Below, piece by piece: positions 1 through 9,556 of a DNA stretch of 64,000 bases. Under the pieces are notes generated by a model that was not told the DNA's origin, ran no database searches, and worked only from the letters and a program-made list of their open reading frames with translations. Each line of letters begins with the position of its first letter. Positions within the stretch are counted from its first letter, which is position 1. The translations under genes and the position numbers were made by a program. Where the stretch lies: positions 1,860,001-1,924,000 of the forward strand of contig NC_015172.1 of the NCBI RefSeq assembly GCF_000190635.1. Reading direction: 5' to 3'. The stretch comes from Syntrophobotulus glycolicus DSM 8271 (GTDB lineage: Bacteria > Bacillota > Desulfitobacteriia > Desulfitobacteriales > Syntrophobotulaceae).

Positions 1-368
1 ACCGGAAGCTTTTTTTTACCGGCCAAATCCCAAATTTTTTCTGTGTTTTGCTGAATACCATCGACAGCTGAAATGAGAATGACCGCGATGTCCGCTACAC
101 TCAACGACATTTCCAACTCTGTGTAGAAATCTGTATGTCCGGGAGTATCCAGAATATTCAGCTTAATCCCCCGCCGGTGCACAAAAGCCTGTTCGGCAAA
201 AACCGTTATCCCCCGCTTTTTTTCAATCTCTGTCCAATCTAAGCGCGAAGATCCTTTATTGACATCTCCGGCTTTCAGAAGAGTGCCGGTCTGAAACAAA
301 ATCTGTTCGGCCAGAGTGGTTTTTCCGGAATCAACATGAGCCGCTAAAGCAAGATTGATCATGTTCAT
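1..368 (-). CDS. TetM/EF-G-like translation GTPase (N-terminal part)
   Basis: The first 122 codons of a translational GTPase run off the left edge. The G1 P-loop AHVDSGKTT is at residues 10-18, RGIT (G2) at 53-56 and DTPGH (G3) at 74-78. The spacing and the KGSSRLD and EKKRGIT segments resemble ribosomal-protection proteins of the TetM/TetO type more than housekeeping EF-G. Known role of the family: GTP-dependent remodelling of the ribosome, in TetM by removing tetracycline; resistance here is only a possibility because the tip of domain IV is outside the window. The ATG overlaps the stop of the upstream CPBP protease gene in an ATGA junction, so the two are translationally coupled. Confidence 0.8.
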   Translation of the reverse strand, partial: MNMINLALAAHVDSGKTTLAEQILFQTGTLLKAGDVNKGSSRLDWTEIEKKRGITVFAEQAFVHRRGIKLNILDTPGHTDFYTELEMSLSVADIAVILISAVDGIQQNTEKIWDLAGKKKLP

Positions 369-949
369 GCTTCATCTCCATACGATTTTTTGGATATTTT
401 ATTGATGGTGCCTGTCTTTTCCAGGACAGCCATGCTCAAATTCAGGCAGAAATGAATGGCAACCACAACCCAGAACACCCCTGTCAGCCAGTAAGCGCAG
501 CCCAGAACGAGACCAATCATCAATACCTGAATCAGGATATACGGTTTTGTGAGATAACGATAATGGGCCAACGCAAAAAGGACACTGGATAAAACCGGGC
601 CGGTATAAGATTGGAGCACAACTCTGAACAATAATTCTTCAACGATTGCCCCAAAAAGAAAAACTGCCGCGAGTTCAGGATAAGAGAGGGATTCAAATAA
701 TCGTTCGTTGATTTCATCATTGAGCTTCTCTTGGGGAATCAGGACTGTAAAAATCAAGACTACGGTCAACAGCAAAAAAGTAAAGCCTGCTGTTTGAAGG
801 ATGGCGGAGAGAACTCCTTGGGAGGAAAACAGAACAAAATTTAACTTTGGCAAAGCCAGATATTTCAACAAAAGTAAGCCAACGATCAAAAGAATGACAT
901 TGGAAAGAAGAAGATTCAACAGTAAACCATTTCGGTTAATTCCTCGCAT
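365..949 (-). CDS. CPBP-family intramembrane metalloprotease (CAAX-like)
   Basis: A 194-residue polytopic membrane protein. It has the three CPBP (Abi) signature motifs: EELLFR (EExxxR), FALAHYR (FxxxH) and a final AIHFCLNLS (HxxxN-type) segment, all within predicted helices. Family members are zinc-independent glutamate proteases of the Rce1 type or membrane proteins of unknown function. A longer frame opens at 1000, but the ATG at 949 has a strong GGAGAAGG SD about 6 bases upstream and is preferred. The gene overlaps the following TetM-like GTPase by 4 bases. The substrate cannot be told from the sequence. Confidence 0.75.
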   Translation of the reverse strand: MRGINRNGLLLNLLLSNVILLIVGLLLLKYLALPKLNFVLFSSQGVLSAILQTAGFTFLLLTVVLIFTVLIPQEKLNDEINERLFESLSYPELAAVFLFGAIVEELLFRVVLQSYTGPVLSSVLFALAHYRYLTKPYILIQVLMIGLVLGCAYWLTGVFWVVVAIHFCLNLSMAVLEKTGTINKISKKSYGDEA

Positions 950-1046
950 AATCAATCCTTCTCCAAATTTTCTGCCGCAATAATTTCCTGATGAATACAA
1001 AATTCATTTATCTATCCATATTGCATTTTCCCAGATTATTGCTTAC

Positions 1047-1052
1047 TATAAT
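1047..1052 (+). promoter_or_regulatory. Candidate -10 box upstream of PII gene
   Basis: A perfect TATAAT hexamer lies about 80 bases before the PII start and 29 bases before the leader hairpin. No good -35 is seen at 17 bases (the sequence there is CATTTT; TTGCAT is 20 bases away). If used, transcription would start near 1059 and run straight into the terminator-like hairpin. Confidence 0.4.
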
Positions 1053-1080
1053 ATTGTGAATATCTTCTGGACAAAGAAGT

Positions 1081-1107
1081 CCTCGAATTGTTTTCGAGGG
1101 TTTTTTT
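1081..1107 (+). terminator. Terminator hairpin in the leader of the PII gene
   Basis: CCTCGAA (1081-1087) pairs with TTCGAGG (1093-1099) around a 5-base loop, followed by G and seven T residues. It acts in the plus direction only; there is no T-tract on the other strand. No plus-strand gene lies upstream and the next gene, PII, starts 24 bases downstream, so the hairpin sits inside the 5' leader and looks like an attenuator. Confidence 0.7.
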
Positions 1108-1109
1108 AA

Positions 1110-2410
<1,301 letters not shown>

Positions 2411-2632
2411 TTTAATCTCCCTGTTGCTTATTATGGAGGTATCAGTTCCTGGCAGCCATTTGATAAAACAAAAATCAGCATAATGAATTGAAAGTAATCA
2501 TGATTTGTGTGTGAATTTCCAATTATGGTTTTCATTGAATGTTTCAGCAACAATTACCTGAGTAGAAAAGAAATAATGGCAAATAATAAGTACGACTCCA
2601 AACAATAAATGTTAAAAAAGGAGGGAAAAAAA

Positions 2633-2833
2633 ATGGCAGACAGAAGTAGTAACAAGCCCGTAGTGTCTGGTGCAAATTCAGCTTTAGAACAGCTGAAGTA
2701 TGAAGTAGCCAATGAATTAGGCGCTACATTGGGACCAGACCGTTCCGCACGTGAAAACGGTTCTGTTGGCGGCGAAATGACCAAACGTTTGGTTTCTTTT
2801 GCAGAACAGAATTTGAAATCCAAACAGATCTAA
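2633..2833 (+). CDS. Alpha/beta-type small acid-soluble spore protein (SASP)
   Basis: A 66-residue protein that coats and protects DNA in the dormant spore. The N-terminal part carries the germination-protease (GPR) cleavage region YEVANELGA, and the C-terminal half has the conserved GGEMTKRLV segment. A longer frame starts at 2609, but the ATG at 2633 follows a near-perfect AAAGGAGGG SD and fits the family length of 60-75 residues. Expression is expected in the forespore under sigmaG; I could not find a convincing sigmaG box. A strong terminator hairpin follows immediately. Confidence 0.95.
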   Translation: MADRSSNKPVVSGANSALEQLKYEVANELGATLGPDRSARENGSVGGEMTKRLVSFAEQNLKSKQI

Positions 2834-2856
2834 CCGGTTGACAAAATACAATCCGG

Positions 2857-2902
2857 CACTGGGTGTTCCAAATAACTTGGAATACCCAGTGTTATTTTAT
2901 TC
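2857..2902 (+). terminator. Terminator after SASP gene
   Basis: A 15-bp stem (CACTGGGTGTTCCAA with TTGGAATACCCAGTG, one G-U pair) with a 5-base loop, followed by the T-rich TTATTTTATT. It ends the SASP transcript and may also serve the convergent HD-domain gene, whose stop lies inside the T-rich tail. Confidence 0.9.
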
Positions 2903-3493
2903 TTCCGATAAATAGCCTTTTTGAACACAACTTGCCAAAAGCTTTTGAACCAAAGACCATATTTCCTCTGAGCCATCTTTAATATGCCCGTTTTTTTCAT
3001 AAACCTGAGGGCTTTTTATCTCAAACTTTTTCCAGGTATGTCCTTCCGTTGTACAATTCAGCATGATTGGCTGCAATCTGTCTATAGAATTGGCATATTT
3101 GGATTCATTTGTTATCCTGCTGTCAAATTCCAACCATAAGCTTTGATATTCCTCAGCCTGGTCGGATGGCAATAAAGAAAATATTTTTTCCGCAGCCTTC
3201 CTTTCTCTTATGGACTTATCTTTGTTGCCTTCAATATCATAGACATGCACATCACCGGCATAAATTTCCACAATGTCATGAATTAAAAGCATTTTTATGA
3301 CTTTGAAAATATCCAAATCTTTATCATTGGCATATTCCCTAAGGATAAGGGCCATAACTGCCAGGTGCCACGAATGCTCGGCATCATTTTCTTCTCTGGA
3401 ATTATCGCTGATTCTGGATTGACGGATAACGTTTTTGAGCTTATCTATTTCAAAAATAAACCTGACTTGCTGCGCAATTCTGTTTTTATCCAT
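2897..3493 (-). CDS. HD-domain hydrolase (YfbR/5'-nucleotidase-like)
   Basis: A 198-residue HD-superfamily metal-dependent phosphohydrolase. The metal ligands are visible: AEHSWH (first His) near residues 38-43, the LLIHDIVEI HD dyad about 50 residues later, and a distal conserved Asp in SIDRLQP. Relatives such as E. coli YfbR hydrolyse deoxynucleoside monophosphates; the substrate here is not determinable. It is the last gene of a minus-strand set glnS-rarD-HD, starting 6 bases after the rarD stop, with a modest AAGG SD. Confidence 0.8.
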   Translation of the reverse strand: MDKNRIAQQVRFIFEIDKLKNVIRQSRISDNSREENDAEHSWHLAVMALILREYANDKDLDIFKVIKMLLIHDIVEIYAGDVHVYDIEGNKDKSIRERKAAEKIFSLLPSDQAEEYQSLWLEFDSRITNESKYANSIDRLQPIMLNCTTEGHTWKKFEIKSPQVYEKNGHIKDGSEEIWSLVQKLLASCVQKGYLSEE

Positions 3494-3499
3494 TTCTTC

Positions 3500-4393
3500 T
3501 TACCTTTCTTGCCTGGACAATGTTTTTAGCTGGGAAAAAGTATAGATGCCCAGAGCAAACCAAATCAAACCGAATGTCACCGTCTCAACCGCCCTGAATT
3601 CTTCATGGTAGAAGAATACGCCAATGAACAAGCTCAATGTCGGGGTCAGGTATTGAATAAACCCCATTGTGATTAAAGGGACCTTCTTGGCGCCATAAGC
3701 GAAAAGCATCAGCGGAATGGCCGTAATGACTCCGGTGCCCCAGAGGAAAAGCAATTCGGAATAGGTTAAACCGCCGTAAACCTTAACTCCATGAAAATGA
3801 AGAATAAGCAAATAACAAACCGCTGCCGGAAAAACAATCATTGTTTCCAGAGTCAGGCCTGTAACGACATCAAATTGCACTCTCTTTTTCAATAAACTAT
3901 AAATACTGAAAGTAAAGGCCAGAACAAGAGAAATAACAGGCAGCTTGCCATACGAAACCGTGGAGACGACCACACCTGTCAACGCGAAAAATAAAGCTGT
4001 GGCCTGCTGAACGTTCATCTTTTCTTTCAAGACAATCCGCCCAAGAAGAATGGTCAGTAAGGGATTAATATAATAACCCAGGCTTGCCTCAATGATATGA
4101 TCGGTATTGACTGCATAAATGTAGGTAAACCAATTTAAGGTGATCATCAATCCGCTTAAAAAAATGATGCCCTTTTTTTCATTTCTCAAAACATCCCGGA
4201 AATAGTTTAGACGTTTTTGTCCAACAAGAATCAGAAAGACAAAAACAAAAGAGCAGATTATTCTGTTGGCAAGAATCTGATCGGGAGAAATTCCGGTTAG
4301 CTGTTTCCAGTATACAGGCAATGATCCCCAAAGAATGACGGCCAGGAAAACTTGACCGATTCCATCAGCGAAGATATTTTTCCGCCCGGTCAT
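3500..4393 (-). CDS. rarD: RarD-like EamA/DMT-superfamily transporter
   Basis: A 297-residue membrane protein with about ten hydrophobic helices in two EamA repeats. The segment EASLGYYINPLLTILLGRI is the hallmark of the RarD subfamily, which is named after a chloramphenicol-sensitive mutant phenotype; the substrate is unknown. The gene begins 11 bases after the glnS stop and is followed closely by the HD hydrolase gene, so the three are probably co-transcribed. It has a weak SD (CGGGG) before ATG. Confidence 0.85.
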   Translation of the reverse strand: MTGRKNIFADGIGQVFLAVILWGSLPVYWKQLTGISPDQILANRIICSFVFVFLILVGQKRLNYFRDVLRNEKKGIIFLSGLMITLNWFTYIYAVNTDHIIEASLGYYINPLLTILLGRIVLKEKMNVQQATALFFALTGVVVSTVSYGKLPVISLVLAFTFSIYSLLKKRVQFDVVTGLTLETMIVFPAAVCYLLILHFHGVKVYGGLTYSELLFLWGTGVITAIPLMLFAYGAKKVPLITMGFIQYLTPTLSLFIGVFFYHEEFRAVETVTFGLIWFALGIYTFSQLKTLSRQER

Positions 4394-4404
4394 ATGGTCC
4401 CCGC

Positions 4405-6114
4405 TCAGGATTTTCCGGCTTTCGCCCAGCTGTCTCTAAGCCCCAAAGTCCGGTTGAAAACAAGCTGATCGGCCTGATGGTCTTTATTGTCCGCGCAAAA
4501 ATAGCCTTGCCTTAAAAACTGGAATGTCATTCCCGGTTTAGCATCTGTTATGCTTGGTTCAACCTTGCACCCCGCAAGAACAACTTTGGACTGAGGATTG
4601 ATTTGGGACAGAAAGTCATTGTCCTTAGCTTCATCTTCCCCAGTGGATGCTTCCAAATCTTCACCCTTCAGCAGATAGTCATATAATCTGATTTCAGCAT
4701 CTTTGGCATGGGCACAGGAAACCCAGTGCAGGGTTCCTTTCACTTTTCTGCCGCTGGTCAATCCCCCGCTCTTGCTTTCCGGGTCATAGGTACAGTGGAT
4801 TTCCAGGATTTCTCCGGAATCCCCTTTGACCAGGCCTGTACATTTGATGATATAGGCGTGTTTGAGCCTTACTTCCCGGTCCGGAGCCAGGCGGAAAAAC
4901 TTGCCGGGAGGGTTCTCCATAAAATCTTCCCGTTCGATATAGATTTCCCTGGCAAAAGGAACAATCCGTGTTCCGGCCTGGGAGTCTTCCGGGTTATTCT
5001 CCGCTTCCAGGTATTCAACCCGGTCTTCAGGATAATTGGTAATTACGACCTTAACCGGATTTAAAACGGCCATTACCCGGGGGGCTTTCGTATTCAAATC
5101 TTCCCGCAGGCAATGTTCCAGCATCGAAATGTCAACAAGACTGTTGGCCCGGGCAACTCCGATCCGTTCACAAAAATCCCGGATAGCTTCCGGAGTATAG
5201 CCCCGCCGCCGTAAACCGGAGATGGTAGGCATCCTTGGATCATCCCAGGAATCAACGGTCCCTGTTTCAACAAGCTGACGCAAAACCCTTTTGCTCATCA
5301 CCGTATTGGTCAGATTTAACCTGGCAAACTCATACTGACGGGGCTTTTGTTTGGATTCAATTAATTCCTTGATCAGCCAGTCATAAAGGGGACGGTGATC
5401 TTCAAATTCCATGGTGCAGATGGAATACGAGATATTTTCCAAGGCATCGGATAAAGGATGGGCAAAATCATACATGGGGTAAATACACCACTTGTCACCT
5501 GTCCGATGGTGTTCTTCATGCATGATCCGGTAAAGAATAGGATCTCTTAAGTTAAGATTTGGCGAAGCCATATCAATTTTAGCCCGTAAAACTTTAGCTC
5601 CGTTGGGATATTTGCCTTCCTTCATTTCCTCAAAAAGTGCCAGGTTCTCTTCCACTGTTCTGTCACGAAACGGACTGTTCTTGCCGGGGTGAGTAAGTGT
5701 GCCCCGGTATGCTCTGGTCTCTTCCGCCGAAAGGTCACAAACAAACGCCTTACCCTTTTTGATCAGCTTGAGGGCAAATTCATATAGCTTTTCAAAGTAA
5801 TCGGAAGCATAATACACCCTGTCTTCCCAGTCAAAGCCCAGCCATTTGACATCTTCCTTAATGGAATCGACATATTCTGTTTCTTCTTTACTGGGGTTGG
5901 TGTCATCAAAGCGCAGGTTGCATAAGCCGTTAAATTCTTTAGCTAAACCAAAATTGAGGCATATGGACTTGGCATGGCCAATATGTAAATAGCCGTTGGG
6001 TTCAGGCGGAAATCTGGTATGGACTTCCTTACCCGGATGATTCTCCCTGTCTTCAATAATGATATTGCGTATAAAGTTGGAATTTGCAGTTGAAAACGAA
6101 GTATTAATACTCAA
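4405..6114 (-). CDS. glnS: Glutaminyl-tRNA synthetase
   Basis: A 569-residue class I synthetase that charges tRNA(Gln) directly with glutamine. The HIGH region is [14 protein letters not shown] near residue 36 and the KMSKS loop appears as VMSKR. Typical GlnRS segments such as [26 protein letters not shown] and [13 protein letters not shown] are all present, so this is GlnRS and not a glutamyl-tRNA synthetase. The start is a TTG; there is an in-frame N-terminal [10 protein letters not shown] block like E. coli GlnRS and a G-rich SD. Most Firmicutes make Gln-tRNA through GluRS plus GatCAB, so a GlnRS suggests ancient transfer (inference). Confidence 0.95.
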   Translation of the reverse strand: MSINTSFSTANSNFIRNIIIEDRENHPGKEVHTRFPPEPNGYLHIGHAKSICLNFGLAKEFNGLCNLRFDDTNPSKEETEYVDSIKEDVKWLGFDWEDRVYYASDYFEKLYEFALKLIKKGKAFVCDLSAEETRAYRGTLTHPGKNSPFRDRTVEENLALFEEMKEGKYPNGAKVLRAKIDMASPNLNLRDPILYRIMHEEHHRTGDKWCIYPMYDFAHPLSDALENISYSICTMEFEDHRPLYDWLIKELIESKQKPRQYEFARLNLTNTVMSKRVLRQLVETGTVDSWDDPRMPTISGLRRRGYTPEAIRDFCERIGVARANSLVDISMLEHCLREDLNTKAPRVMAVLNPVKVVITNYPEDRVEYLEAENNPEDSQAGTRIVPFAREIYIEREDFMENPPGKFFRLAPDREVRLKHAYIIKCTGLVKGDSGEILEIHCTYDPESKSGGLTSGRKVKGTLHWVSCAHAKDAEIRLYDYLLKGEDLEASTGEDEAKDNDFLSQINPQSKVVLAGCKVEPSITDAKPGMTFQFLRQGYFCADNKDHQADQLVFNRTLGLRDSWAKAGKS

Positions 6115-6143
6115 TACCCCCCTAAAATGATCTCTGAACTATC

Positions 6144-6180
6144 ATTATAATCTATCTTAAAATGAAATCATAATCATTTT
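6144..6180 (-). promoter_or_regulatory. Candidate glnS promoter with inverted repeat
   Basis: On the minus strand, -35 TTATGA (6173-6168) and -10 TATAAT (6149-6144) are separated by 18 bases, about 30 bases before the TTG start. A 7-bp inverted repeat AAAATGA/TCATTTT (6159-6165 and 6174-6180) flanks the -35 and could be an operator. The rest of 6115-6300 is AT-rich and shows no T-box or other riboswitch. Confidence 0.45.
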
Positions 6181-6300
6181 ATAGAATAAATCGTAACCAG
6201 AATATAATGTTTTCAGATTAAATGATTCAATTGAATAATTAATAAGTATACTCTATTCCCGCCTATTAATAAACAAAGCAGCCGTCTGGTTTCTGACCGC

Positions 6301-7062
6301 CTATTGCCGCCGTATTTTTTGCCAGCGGCATACCACGCTTTCAAGCATATCGAGAACAATAAACAACACGGTGCCCAAGGCGCCCATCACAATGATCCCT
6401 GCAAACATTTCATCCTGGGCGGAGCGGCTCCAGGCATCCATAATGAAATATCCCAAACCCTGACTGGTGGCGAAAGATTCGGCAAAAAAGAGAACTGCTA
6501 TCGCTGTCCCCATACTTACCCGCAACGCGGTCAGAACATCAGGCAAGGATGCCGGGATCAGGACATGGCGGTAGATCTGAAACCTGTTCCCGCCAAGCGA
6601 CCGGAGAGAATCGATCATTTCGAAGGGGACTTTTTTTACCGCGTCTCTGGTTGTCACAAGAATCTGAAAGAACACAATGAAGGTAATTAAAAATACTTTA
6701 GAGATATCCCCCAGACCCAGAAAAAATAAAATCAACGGTAAAAAAACAATTTTGGGGACAGGATAGATCAGATAGACTACCGGCGCCAGTATTTTATCAA
6801 GTTTTGCTTCAAAACCCATGATTAATCCTAAAGGAAAGCCGATCAATAATGATAATACTGTTGAGAGAATAACGCGGAATGCGCTCACCTGCAAATGGCT
6901 CCCTAAATCACGGCCCAGTAAGCGGAGCGTCGCGGCAAAAGCCTCCTGGGGCGGAGGAAGCATCGGGGAGTGAACTAGCAAGGCCAATACATGCCAGAAG
7001 AGAATGATTCCTGCCCCGGCTAAGATGTATCCTCTGGCCCGGACCAGTATTTTTGAGGTCAT
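6301..7062 (-). CDS. ABC transporter permease (SsuC/TauC type)
   Basis: A 253-residue inner-membrane permease of the BPD_transp_1 family, with about six helices. The EAA-like loop near residues 155-175 (DSLRSLGGNRFQIYRHVLIP) contacts the ATPase, and FFAESFATSQGLGYFIMDA is typical of nitrate/sulfonate/taurine importers. It overlaps the ATPase gene by 4 bases. Together with the ATPase and lipoprotein genes upstream it makes a complete importer, probably for a small organic anion. The substrate is not clear; sulfonate, taurine, nitrate and thiamine-precursor systems share this architecture. Confidence 0.88.
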   Translation of the reverse strand: MTSKILVRARGYILAGAGIILFWHVLALLVHSPMLPPPQEAFAATLRLLGRDLGSHLQVSAFRVILSTVLSLLIGFPLGLIMGFEAKLDKILAPVVYLIYPVPKIVFLPLILFFLGLGDISKVFLITFIVFFQILVTTRDAVKKVPFEMIDSLRSLGGNRFQIYRHVLIPASLPDVLTALRVSMGTAIAVLFFAESFATSQGLGYFIMDAWSRSAQDEMFAGIIVMGALGTVLFIVLDMLESVVCRWQKIRRQ

Positions 7063-7814
7063 GATTCAGCTCCCCCTTCCAGAAGAGCCCTGATTTGATT
7101 CGTTGTTTTAAAAAAATCTTCCGTATTCCGGTAAGTTCTTGAACCCATTCCGAGATTGGCGATTTCATTCAGGATAAAGGTGGGCTGCTTGTTTGCCAGA
7201 ACAATGATCCGGTTCCCTAAGAAAACGGCCTCCTCAATACTGTGGGTAACCAAAACAGTCGTGATATCCCCTTTTTTCCAGATATCCAATAATAAATTCT
7301 GGAGCCTTTCCCTGGTCAGAGCATCTAAAGAAGAAAGGGGTTCATCCATCAGCAGTAAATCCGGCCTAAGGGTTAGAATTCTGGCGAGGGCAACCCTTTG
7401 TCTCTGCCCGCCGCTTAACTGGGAGGGATAATGTTTTCGATACTGCGCCAGTCCCATTTCAGCCAGAATGCGCTCGATCGTTTCTCTGGCGGCAGGAAGA
7501 GCTTCATGCCTGATTTTCAGTCCTAATCTGATATTCTCTTCAACATTTAACCACGGGAATAGACCGTATTCCTGCAAAATAAATCCGGTCTGACGGCGGG
7601 GCCCGGCGACGTCAGCACCTTCAATCATTACCCGGCCTGCGGTGGGCCTTAACAGGCCGGCCAGCAGGTAAAGCAAAGTGCTTTTACCGCATCCCGAGGG
7701 GCCAATCAGAACAACGCTCTCTCCCCTGTTAATCCTGAGGTCAAATTGATCCAGGACACGAATTCTTTTTTTGTCTTGTTGATAGTCCAATGTACAATCG
7801 GCAATTTCGATCAC
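7059..7814 (-). CDS. ABC transporter ATPase (SsuB/TauB type)
   Basis: A 251-residue ATPase with Walker A GPSGCGKSTLL (about residues 38-48), Q-loop ILQEYGLFPW, signature LSGGQRQRVALARIL and Walker B LLLMDEPLSSLDA, plus the switch histidine in VTHSIEEA. It drives the adjacent permease. The start is GTG at 7814, with GTAGG about 9 bases upstream. It lies between the lipoprotein gene (25-base gap) and the permease gene (4-base overlap), clearly one operon. Confidence 0.93.
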   Translation of the reverse strand: MIEIADCTLDYQQDKKRIRVLDQFDLRINRGESVVLIGPSGCGKSTLLYLLAGLLRPTAGRVMIEGADVAGPRRQTGFILQEYGLFPWLNVEENIRLGLKIRHEALPAARETIERILAEMGLAQYRKHYPSQLSGGQRQRVALARILTLRPDLLLMDEPLSSLDALTRERLQNLLLDIWKKGDITTVLVTHSIEEAVFLGNRIIVLANKQPTFILNEIANLGMGSRTYRNTEDFFKTTNQIRALLEGGAES

Positions 7815-7839
7815 TACTTATACCTACTCTGCCTTGTCT

Positions 7840-8793
7840 TTAACTTTTTTCAATAAATTCATCCGTAACTAAATCTTCATAAGAATATTTCTGGCTCAAT
7901 AAGCCCTTCCCTACCATCCAGTCCATCACACTGTCATAATTTTCTCGAATCGGCAGCTGTAAAGCGGAGAACTTCGGTATCGCATAACTTTCCTGCAAAG
8001 GCTCCGGAACATTTGCCTTTTCAACGACTAAAGAACGATACTGTTCAGGGTTGGCTGTGAGCATTTGGCCCGCTTCGCCGTATATCTGCAAAAGCTGCTT
8101 GATTTCACTGGATTTGTCATTGAGACTGTCCGTTCTGAATAAAACGACGGTTTGAGAGATATTTTTGTATGTATCGTCTCGAATTAACCTGGCCCCTTGC
8201 TGCTCGGCTAAGGCAGCAAGCGGATCCGGCAGACAGGCCGCCTTAATCTGATCGGTCAGAAGCAAGTCCTTACGAACAGGCAGCTTAGGAATGGACAGCT
8301 TTTTGATTTGATCTTCAGTTAAGCCGGCATCGGCCAGCATCTGATCAGTGGCATAATCAATAATAGAATTTTCGGATACACCGATTTCCACCCCGGCTAA
8401 GTCTTTCAGATCCCGGTAATTGGACTTTGGAGAAGCAAGGAGGGCAAATCTTCCTTCTTGAGGGACCGCTCCGAGTCCGATTGATACCACCTTGATCTCT
8501 GTACCGCCTTTTTTTAGAAGGCCGACCGCAACAAGATCCGCAATCTCTCCGTCAATCTGGCCTGCCTGCAGGGCCGTATCCCTTTCCTGGGCACTGGCAA
8601 AAGGGATCAATTCAACATTAATCTGATCTTTTTGAAATAAATTTTCCTTTTCCGCAACATAGAAAGGTAAATAATCCTCAATTGGCATTACCCCGATCTT
8701 GACGGTTTGAGCTTGCTTCGGAGTGCTGCAGCCGGTTATTGCTGCAAAGGTCAGTGACAAAAAAAGCATCAGGAATAACGGCAGTTTCTTCAT
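7840..8793 (-). CDS. ABC substrate-binding lipoprotein (SsuA/NMT1-like)
   Basis: A 317-residue extracellular binding protein. The signal peptide ends in a lipobox (AITGC, Cys22), so it is anchored in the membrane as a lipoprotein. The mature part starts KIGVMPIEDYLPFYVAE, the usual NMT1/SsuA fold opening, with two lobes typical of aliphatic sulfonate, nitrate or thiamine-pyrimidine binders. It is the first gene of the transporter operon and has an AAGGAGT SD. No metabolic gene nearby fixes the ligand. Confidence 0.88.
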   Translation of the reverse strand: MKKLPLFLMLFLSLTFAAITGCSTPKQAQTVKIGVMPIEDYLPFYVAEKENLFQKDQINVELIPFASAQERDTALQAGQIDGEIADLVAVGLLKKGGTEIKVVSIGLGAVPQEGRFALLASPKSNYRDLKDLAGVEIGVSENSIIDYATDQMLADAGLTEDQIKKLSIPKLPVRKDLLLTDQIKAACLPDPLAALAEQQGARLIRDDTYKNISQTVVLFRTDSLNDKSSEIKQLLQIYGEAGQMLTANPEQYRSLVVEKANVPEPLQESYAIPKFSALQLPIRENYDSVMDWMVGKGLLSQKYSYEDLVTDEFIEKS

Positions 8794-8855
8794 TGTAAGA
8801 CTCCTTAATTAAAATATCTGTCAACTAATAATATTAGGATAATCAGGGAAATTAA

Positions 8856-9446
8856 TCAATTCATATTAATCTGATTGCTTTGCAGATACTCGAGGATTTT
8901 GTCCTTTTCATCCTGCTCGGCATGAGAGGTTGACAGGATAGATCCATTTTTTATCCCATTCCATTTCAGATATAGACTTTGATTAAAGGTTTCTTTAATA
9001 ATAGGATCTTCATAATAAAGATTAATCACAATGAAATAGGGGTCTAAATTCAGCGGCTTATTTTCTTTCTGCGGGCTTTCGGGGTTTTCCAGAAAAATCG
9101 TCAAAGTTGCCGAAGCATCCTGAGGGATATCATTAACCAGCTCATTTTTTTCCACCGAAAATGGTTCCCCTTTCAGATCATGAGGAAGGACAACCGACTT
9201 GCTTAAAAGTTTTGTTGCAGGATGTTTGCCGACATTGGTCAGCTTTGTATTAAATTCCAGCTTCTCCAGAAGAACGACTTGCGGAGATTCTTTGAAGGTA
9301 AAATACGGCCTGTTGGCTTCCCTTTGCTCTTTCCAGGCCGTTACCGTAATGTAAACGGTGATCAAAGCCGTAACTGCCAGAATAGCCGTTGCTATTGTTC
9401 CTATGATATTTGCGTAATTGGAAAAATTTTTATTTTCTTTTGTCAT
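8856..9446 (-). CDS. Membrane-anchored protein of unknown function
   Basis: 196 residues that I do not recognise. A short charged N-terminus is followed by one transmembrane helix (about residues 18-40, ATAILAVTALITVYITVTAW), then a soluble domain rich in beta-type segments with KLTNVGKHPATKLL, ending in a charged, helical tail. The topology is that of an anchored extracellular or peripheral domain. A frame opens at 9479, but the ATG at 9446 has a strong TTGGAGGAAAAG SD. It is monocistronic and divergent from the GGT-like gene. Confidence 0.6.
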   Translation of the reverse strand: MTKENKNFSNYANIIGTIATAILAVTALITVYITVTAWKEQREANRPYFTFKESPQVVLLEKLEFNTKLTNVGKHPATKLLSKSVVLPHDLKGEPFSVEKNELVNDIPQDASATLTIFLENPESPQKENKPLNLDPYFIVINLYYEDPIIKETFNQSLYLKWNGIKNGSILSTSHAEQDEKDKILEYLQSNQINMN

Positions 9447-9556
9447 CTTTTCCTCCAAAAAATTTTTTATCATGGTCATTATTTGCAGGAAGGTTTTGAA
9501 CTAAACCAGAAGTATTTGGTAAATTAATTATGGTTATACTAATAGGAGTGTTGAGG

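Noticed and set aside
2554-2823. 89-codon minus-strand frame opposite the SASP gene
   Set aside because: It is antisense to a well-supported SASP gene and has no SD or family resemblance.
6115-6300. T-box leader before glnS
   Set aside because: No T-box sequence or specifier stem was seen, and the region is too short and AT-rich.
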